DNA of 5,395 bases, from NCBI GenBank assembly GCA_026983755.1, contig JALSTL010000014.1, positions 1 to 5,395 of the forward strand, written 5' to 3'. The translations under genes and the position numbers were made by a program. Under the pieces are notes generated by a model. The model was given only the letters and a program-made list of their open reading frames with translations. It made no database searches and had not been told where the DNA came from. Origin of the DNA: Melioribacteraceae bacterium (GTDB lineage: Bacteria > Bacteroidota > Ignavibacteria > Ignavibacteriales > Melioribacteraceae). The stretch's first letter is position 1, and the number at the start of each line of letters is the position of its first letter. Below, in pieces: positions 1 through 5,395 of the stretch.

Positions 1-174
1 ATCAAGCACAATATTATCTATACGTATTTCGTGTTTTTTTCGTTGATATGTTGAATCGGATATAAATTTACCCATTGCCACAACATCGCTGTTGTGCTCC
101 ATATCTATTTTGTGAGTGAAAAGCCAGAGTTTCCGCTCGCAAATAAAATAATATGCAATTTGAGTTCCTGTCAT
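1..174 (-). CDS. cas4: Cas4 CRISPR adaptation exonuclease, N-terminal 58 residues (partial, runs off window)
   Basis: The reverse complement of the left end translates without stops from an ATG at 174-172 to the window edge. It begins MTGTQIAYYFICERKLWLF, then has MEHNSD, MGKFI and HEIRID. This is the characteristic start of Cas4: a YYxxCxRKxWLF segment whose Cys12 is the first of four iron-sulfur cysteines, followed by the ME(H/Q)NSDxV..GK..xE..Y block. The other three cysteines and the RecB-like D/E/K nuclease motifs would lie beyond the window. Family knowledge: Cas4 is a 5'-3' exonuclease that works with Cas1-Cas2 to trim prespacers and select PAMs. This ATG is the first in-frame start, although the frame is open upstream to the transposase stop at 244. 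No Shine-Dalgarno precedes it. Odd point: residue 39 is Ser where many Cas4 proteins have the motif I His (G-K/R-x-I-H-E). Its position after cas3 supports the call. Confidence 0.9.
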   Translation of the reverse strand, partial: MTGTQIAYYFICERKLWLFTHKIDMEHNSDVVAMGKFISDSTYQRKKHEIRIDNIVLD

Positions 175-183
175 ATTTAAAAC

Positions 184-209
184 GTAGCACAGATTAGTAA
201 TCTGTGTTA
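184..209 (+). repeat. REP-like palindrome, cas4-proximal copy, preceded by GTAG
   Basis: The arms CACAGATTA (188-196) and TAATCTGTG (198-206) are perfect reverse complements around a single G at 197. Outer bases 186/208 and 185/209 also pair, with a G-T wobble at 187/207. The tetranucleotide GTAG occupies 184-187, directly at the 5' foot of the hairpin on the plus strand. RAYT proteins are known to recognise a GTAG-type tetranucleotide next to a REP hairpin. A near copy lies on the far side of the transposase gene at 831-849 (20 of 22 bases shared over the core). On the minus-strand transcript this hairpin sits about 10 nt before the cas4 ATG. Confidence 0.82.
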
Positions 210-225
210 AAAAACCAGAAAATAG

Positions 226-243
226 TACAGATAAATTTCTGTA
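226..243. repeat. Short palindrome directly after the transposase stop codon
   Basis: TACAGA (226-231) and TCTGTA (238-243) are exact inverted arms around the 6-nt centre TAAATT. The element abuts the transposase stop codon (TAA at 246-244). It shares the ACAGAT/TCTGT core with the two larger REP-like palindromes, so it could be a decayed or half REP copy. The stem is short and A/T-rich and no immediate U-tract follows on the minus strand, so I do not call it a terminator. Confidence 0.5.
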
Positions 244-816
244 TTACAAAACCAAATAATTTTTATTGCAATACGTGTATTCCCAATCAAACCAGTTATT
301 TACCAAACCGGCTTTTACCGGATTTTCCAAAACATATTTTATTGTAAAATAAAGTTCTTTCTCATTTCTAATCCACCTATCAAAACTTTCATCTTGCCAA
401 AAAGAACCCTCGCGTTGTAAAAACAGGTTTGATTTTCTTGCGGATATTCGTTTAATAGATTGCATTATTTTACTTATACCTTTATTACCCGATAGTAATT
501 CAAAAACCAGGTGGATATGATTAGGCATAATTGTATAACAAATTAAATTATAATCTTTGCCATCGGGATAGTGCAAAGTGTTTTTACAAACATCCGCTAT
601 ATCTTTTTCTGCTAAATATTGCTTTCCGTATTCTCCACTGTCTAAAACCGAATCATATTTTTTGATAATTCGTTCATATTTTGTGTTGTCTAAATTTTTC
701 AAATCGGAATGAATTATTTTAAGTAATGTTTGCGGTATAGAATTCTTTAACCGGTATGTAATAAAATACATTCCGTCGTTAAAATATAAATGCGGTAAGT
801 TGCGTTTGTGTAACAT
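244..816 (-). CDS. REP-associated tyrosine transposase (RAYT, Y1/IS200-like HUH superfamily)
   Basis: This 190-residue protein is a single-domain Y1 transposase. The N-terminus (RNLPHLYFNDGMYFITYRL) is the usual first strand of the family. MPNHIHLVFEL at 97-107 contains the HUH metal-binding pair His100 and His102. SFWQDESFDRWIRNEKEL (138-155) followed by IKYVLENPVKAGLV (159-172) is the typical RAYT C-terminal block, with Tyr161 the probable nucleophile that attacks single-stranded DNA at REP sites. All key residues are present and the length is normal, so it looks intact. It is flanked on both sides by REP-like palindromes, as expected for a RAYT cassette. It lies between cas3 and cas4 in the same orientation, 42 nt after the cas3 stop. 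No Shine-Dalgarno is visible before its ATG, so expression may depend on readthrough from the cas operon. It is most likely an insertion and not a working part of the CRISPR system. Confidence 0.94.
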   Translation of the reverse strand: MLHKRNLPHLYFNDGMYFITYRLKNSIPQTLLKIIHSDLKNLDNTKYERIIKKYDSVLDSGEYGKQYLAEKDIADVCKNTLHYPDGKDYNLICYTIMPNHIHLVFELLSGNKGISKIMQSIKRISARKSNLFLQREGSFWQDESFDRWIRNEKELYFTIKYVLENPVKAGLVNNWFDWEYTYCNKNYLVL

Positions 817-830
817 AATATTATTTGTTG

Positions 831-853
831 CACAAATTAGTAATCTGTGCTAT
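831..853 (-). repeat. REP-like palindrome, cas3-proximal copy, preceded by ATAG on the minus strand
   Basis: CACAAATTA (831-839) and TAATCTGTG (841-849) form an inverted repeat around G840 with one mismatch (A835). G830 and C850 extend the pairing. Reading the minus strand, the hairpin is preceded by ATAG (853-850), one base different from the GTAG of the left copy. The palindrome lies just 5 bases beyond the cas3 stop codon, so in the transcript it is a hairpin in the cas3 3' untranslated stretch and about 14 nt before the transposase ATG. Confidence 0.8.
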
Positions 854-858
854 GTTGT

Positions 859-3478
859 TTAAATAAACGGATTATATTCGGGGAAATCATATTTTAGTAT
901 TCCCGTTTCTTCATCATATTCAGTTTTTACAATAAAAATATTACGGCACCATTTATTTATTAGTTTTTCTTGATGATTATCAAAATTATTTTCGTTATTA
1001 ACTAACTGATAACTAAGTCGAATATCCTCGCGAAATCTAATTTCGTCGTATTTCCATTTTGGGAAATAAACATTTACAACAAATCTGTTTAAAATTACTT
1101 TTTTGAATTTAACATAAAGGTTTTTGTTATCTGAGTTCTTTTCGAAAAATTCATTTATGCTTTTTATCAGTTCTTCAAGTTTTGTTTTGGGGATAACGGA
1201 AATACTGGAAATTTCTCTGAATATTCTATGTGCTTCATCTTTTCTTTCCGCCATAAAACCCGAATCAAGTATATCAAGTGTTTTGTAAAAAGTTGTCAGA
1301 TAACTTTCCGAAACTGCAAATATTTTAGGATTATAAAGTTTTTTAACAAGTTCTTTCTTTTCTAATTCGGATAATATCAAAGCCTCGGGCTCAAGTTTTT
1401 TTATTGTTTTAAAAAATTCATCAACCGTTTTTTTGTTTCGCCAATCTTTTGATTTTTTCTTGTATTTCCCGTTTTTATCCAACCATTTGTCTGTTTCTAA
1501 ATCACTTTCAGTTTTTGAGAAGAGTTTTAATGAAATTTCAATAAGATCATTCGAATAAACATTGTTCCCACCCGATTCAATTCCATTTTCAAAAATCGTT
1601 ACGAAAACATTAGGGCTCTCCAAATTACTCGGCGATTCGGTTTTATAACGTCTCAAGACTCGTCCCATTCTTTGAACTAAAGAATCGATCGGCACAAATT
1701 CCGTATATAAAATATCCGCATCCAAATCCAATGATGCTTCAACTACTTGTGTAGCAACAACAATTTTGGGTATATTTTCGTCCAAAGGTTTTGGATTTGA
1801 GAATTCTTTAACTATTAAATTTTCTTTTTCTTTTCTTTTTTCGTATGTTAATCTGGAATGTAATAGTTCAACAAACATCTTTTCACCAACGTTTTTCTTA
1901 ATTTTATCAAACACATCAACAGCAAGTTTTACTGTATTAACAACTACCAAGACTCGCTGTCCATTGTTTTCATAAGATTTATCAATTATTTCGTCTATAA
2001 TTTTATCATATTCGAATTCATTTTCATTGTTTTTAATTTTAATAAATTTCAGTTTATGTTTTTTTATGGATGAATAATCAACTTCTGTAGCTTTATCGTA
2101 ATAGTCAATCAATTCGAAATCTTTTTCCCCGACTTCATCTTTAATTCTGTTCTTCAATTCTTCCCGAATAAAATCAGGCATTGTTGCAGTTATCAATAAA
2201 AATTTGCCACCCATTTTATGAATATCTTGTAGATATTTCACTATTATTGCTGCAGCTTTCGGGTCATACGCCTGCACTTCGTCGATTACCAAACGTGAGT
2301 AAGAAAAAGTGGCGTAAATTTTTTCGTAGGAAGGAGGACGAAGAGCATACGGGAAAAACTGATCCCCGGTGGAAACCATAAACGGATAACTTAATTGCCT
2401 TGCCAAATGGTAAGATTTTAAATTTTCAGTTTCATTACCATCTCCCAGTAAATAAACATCTGCATCCGAATGAAGTAAACCCACTCTTTCAATTTCATCA
2501 TTAAATAATTTTTGGGAACGTTCAAATATTTGATCAACTGCCGAACGTAATGGTAAAGTGTAAAATGTTTTGTGGCCGTTAGACCACACGAAAGCGAACT
2601 CCGTTTTGCCGCTACCCGTTGGTGCAATTAAAATTACATTTTTTTCACTTAAATTTTTTTCTTCTATTAATTTTACCTGCCAAATCTTTTTTTCGTCATC
2701 CAAGTTAAATTTATCTTTTAGTTTGCTTTTAATTTTTTCGTATTCAATTTCTTTAATTTCAATCGGTTGTTCGTAATTATTCTCACTTTCACAGAAAGAA
2801 GCAAAATGATCGCATCGCATTAAAAATCCAGATAATTTTACCCAATCAACTAAGTTTACTTTTTCGAATGAAATACGCTTCGGTAACCAGTACAAACTGT
2901 AAGGCGGAATAGCATAGTCTTCGATTTGTGCACCGTTAATAATTTCCGTCAACATGGTTTTGTCGAATTTAATAAGTTCTGCATAACCATTAAAAAAATC
3001 CTTAAGTTCTTCTTTAAGATTTTTTTCAATTTCGGATTGCAAATTTTCATTAAGCAAATTTTCGATTTCATCAATTGAATATCGAATCACTTCTTCAAAA
3101 TTATTACGCCAATGATGATATGCAACCGCCGATAAAACAAATTGTTTGTACTCTTGTGATCCTTGCGGATAAATTTGTTTTATCTTTTCTTCCAATTTTG
3201 TTTTATCGATTAAGAATAGTGAGAAAATTGAATGTGGCAAATTCGTAGTAATTTCGAAAGGACGGTAATTTTTGTTCCCTAAAGTTCTAATTTGGAAAAA
3301 AGGTAAGGCTTTACCAATATCGTGTAAATAAATTGCAAGCTTGATTGTTTCAAACAGTCTTTCATCGTTTATTACATTTTTCAGCAGGTTGAGATTCGAA
3401 AGCAAATCATCAATATGTTTTGCCAAGGAAATTTCTTCTTTATTTTTTCCAATAGAACTTTTCGCCCAAATTTTTGAT

Positions 3479-3492
<14 letters not shown>
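859..3492 (-). CDS. cas3: CRISPR-associated helicase-nuclease Cas3 (HD domain fused to SF2 helicase), type I
   Basis: This 877-residue protein is the effector nuclease-helicase that Cascade recruits to unwind and degrade target DNA. The N-terminal HD nuclease domain (about 1-235) starts with the usual IWAKS segment. It carries His26, His57-Asp58 (YLHDIGKA), His87 (LPHS), His126-His127 (AYHHW) and Asp228 (RCDHFAS), so the metal-binding set looks complete. The helicase (about 265-615) has Walker A APTGSGKT at 290-297, DEVQ at 404-407 (a variant of the DEVH box), TATMP at 435-439, motif V around VVATQVVEASLDLDAD (578-593) and motif VI QRMGRVLRR at 607-615. A charged C-terminal accessory region follows. 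Length is normal for a fused Cas3. The start is fixed by an AGGTGA Shine-Dalgarno 5 nt before the ATG and by a 14-nt overlap with the cas5 end. The downstream neighbour is the transposase cassette, not the expected cas4. No truncation or frameshift is seen. Confidence 0.98.
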
Positions 3493-5393
<1,901 letters not shown>

Positions 5394-5395
5394 AT

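Larger units (their letters stand above)
184..853 (-). mobile_element. RAYT/REP cassette inserted between cas3 and cas4
   Basis: The cassette consists of one transposase gene bounded by two REP-like palindromes. The outermost 12 bases on each side (TAGCACAGATTA at 185-196; TAATCTGTGCTA at 841-852) are exact reverse complements. The inner arms have diverged. The tetranucleotide at the hairpin foot is GTAG on the plus strand at the left end and ATAG on the minus strand at the right end. The two REPs are therefore inverted relative to each other and face inwards from the outer edges. No target-site duplication is evident, which fits this transposase chemistry (established for IS200-like and RAYT enzymes). 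Removing 185-852 would place the cas4 ATG 16 nt after the cas3 stop. Exact cassette ends are inferred. Confidence 0.75.

Noticed and set aside
175..184. Extension of the cassette's inverted repeats into the ATTTAAA stretches at 175-181 and 858-864.
   Set aside because: The match is A/T-only, needs gaps, and overlaps the cas3 stop codon, so it is likely coincidence.
185..209. The palindromes as CRISPR repeats or as a mini-array.
   Set aside because: There are only two similar copies about 640 bp apart with a transposase gene between them. There is no regular repeat-spacer pattern, and their self-complementarity and GTAG foot fit REP elements.
185..209. The hairpin upstream of cas4 as a rho-independent terminator on the minus strand.
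   Set aside because: The stem is A/T-rich and is followed by CGTTTTAAAT without a proper U-tract, so termination is not supported by sequence alone.
175..243. A dedicated promoter for cas4, or for the transposase in 817-858.
   Set aside because: I found no convincing -35/-10 pair or Bacteroidetes-type TTTG/TAnnTTTG pair in either gap. A/T-rich sequence gives many weak matches.
2271..2282. DEVQ instead of DEVH/DEAH in the Cas3 helicase motif II, considered as a possible inactivating change.
   Set aside because: The acidic pair that handles metal and ATP is intact, and Gln at the fourth position occurs in active SF2 helicases, including Cas3-like proteins.
1766..2776. Several 66-69 codon open frames on both strands inside cas3 (1766-1975, 2181-2381, 2570-2776 plus strand; 2418-2627 minus strand).
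   Set aside because: They overlap a well-supported 877-residue Cas3 with intact motifs, show no recognisable protein features, and look like shadow frames.

Overview
The window is almost entirely coding, and every gene reads on the minus strand. It is AT-rich, with A/T-ending codons and many Lys, Ile, Asn and Phe residues. The style of the proteins, especially the IS200-like transposase opening with LPHLYF, suggests a member of the Bacteroidetes/Chlorobi/Ignavibacteria (FCB) group. The clear Shine-Dalgarno sequences before two of the genes are less typical of classical Bacteroidetes. The taxonomic guess is low confidence.

In the direction of transcription (high to low coordinates) the layout is: cas7 of the Cst2/DevR type (5372-4275), cas5 (4294-3479), a full-length HD-helicase cas3 (3492-859), a REP-associated tyrosine transposase (RAYT/TnpA_REP, 816-244) bracketed by palindromic REP-like repeats, and the first 58 codons of cas4 (174-1, cut by the window edge). 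The cas4 fragment is an additional gene recognised by translating the left end. The order cas7-cas5-cas3-cas4 is that of a type I-B CRISPR-Cas operon. A cas8 (and often cas6) gene would be expected just upstream beyond 5395, and cas1-cas2 just downstream before position 1. No CRISPR array is present in the window.

Cas7 and Cas5 are backbone and crRNA-handle subunits of the Cascade surveillance complex. Cas3 is the helicase-nuclease recruited to degrade the bound target. Cas4 belongs to the spacer-acquisition module. cas7/cas5 overlap by 20 nt and cas5/cas3 by 14 nt, so the effector block is a tight, probably translationally coupled unit.

The unusual part is the roughly 670-bp RAYT cassette lying exactly in the cas3-cas4 junction, between the interference and adaptation halves of the operon. 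Removing it would leave cas3 and cas4 about 16 nt apart. The two flanking palindromes have identical 12-nt outer arms in inverted orientation. One is preceded by GTAG and the other by ATAG, matching the known REP/RAYT recognition layout. The cassette leaves cas4 without a visible Shine-Dalgarno and with a stem-loop about 10 nt before its ATG. I see a well-known CRISPR-Cas type with a REP-transposase insertion. I do not see convincing evidence of a wholly new defence system.
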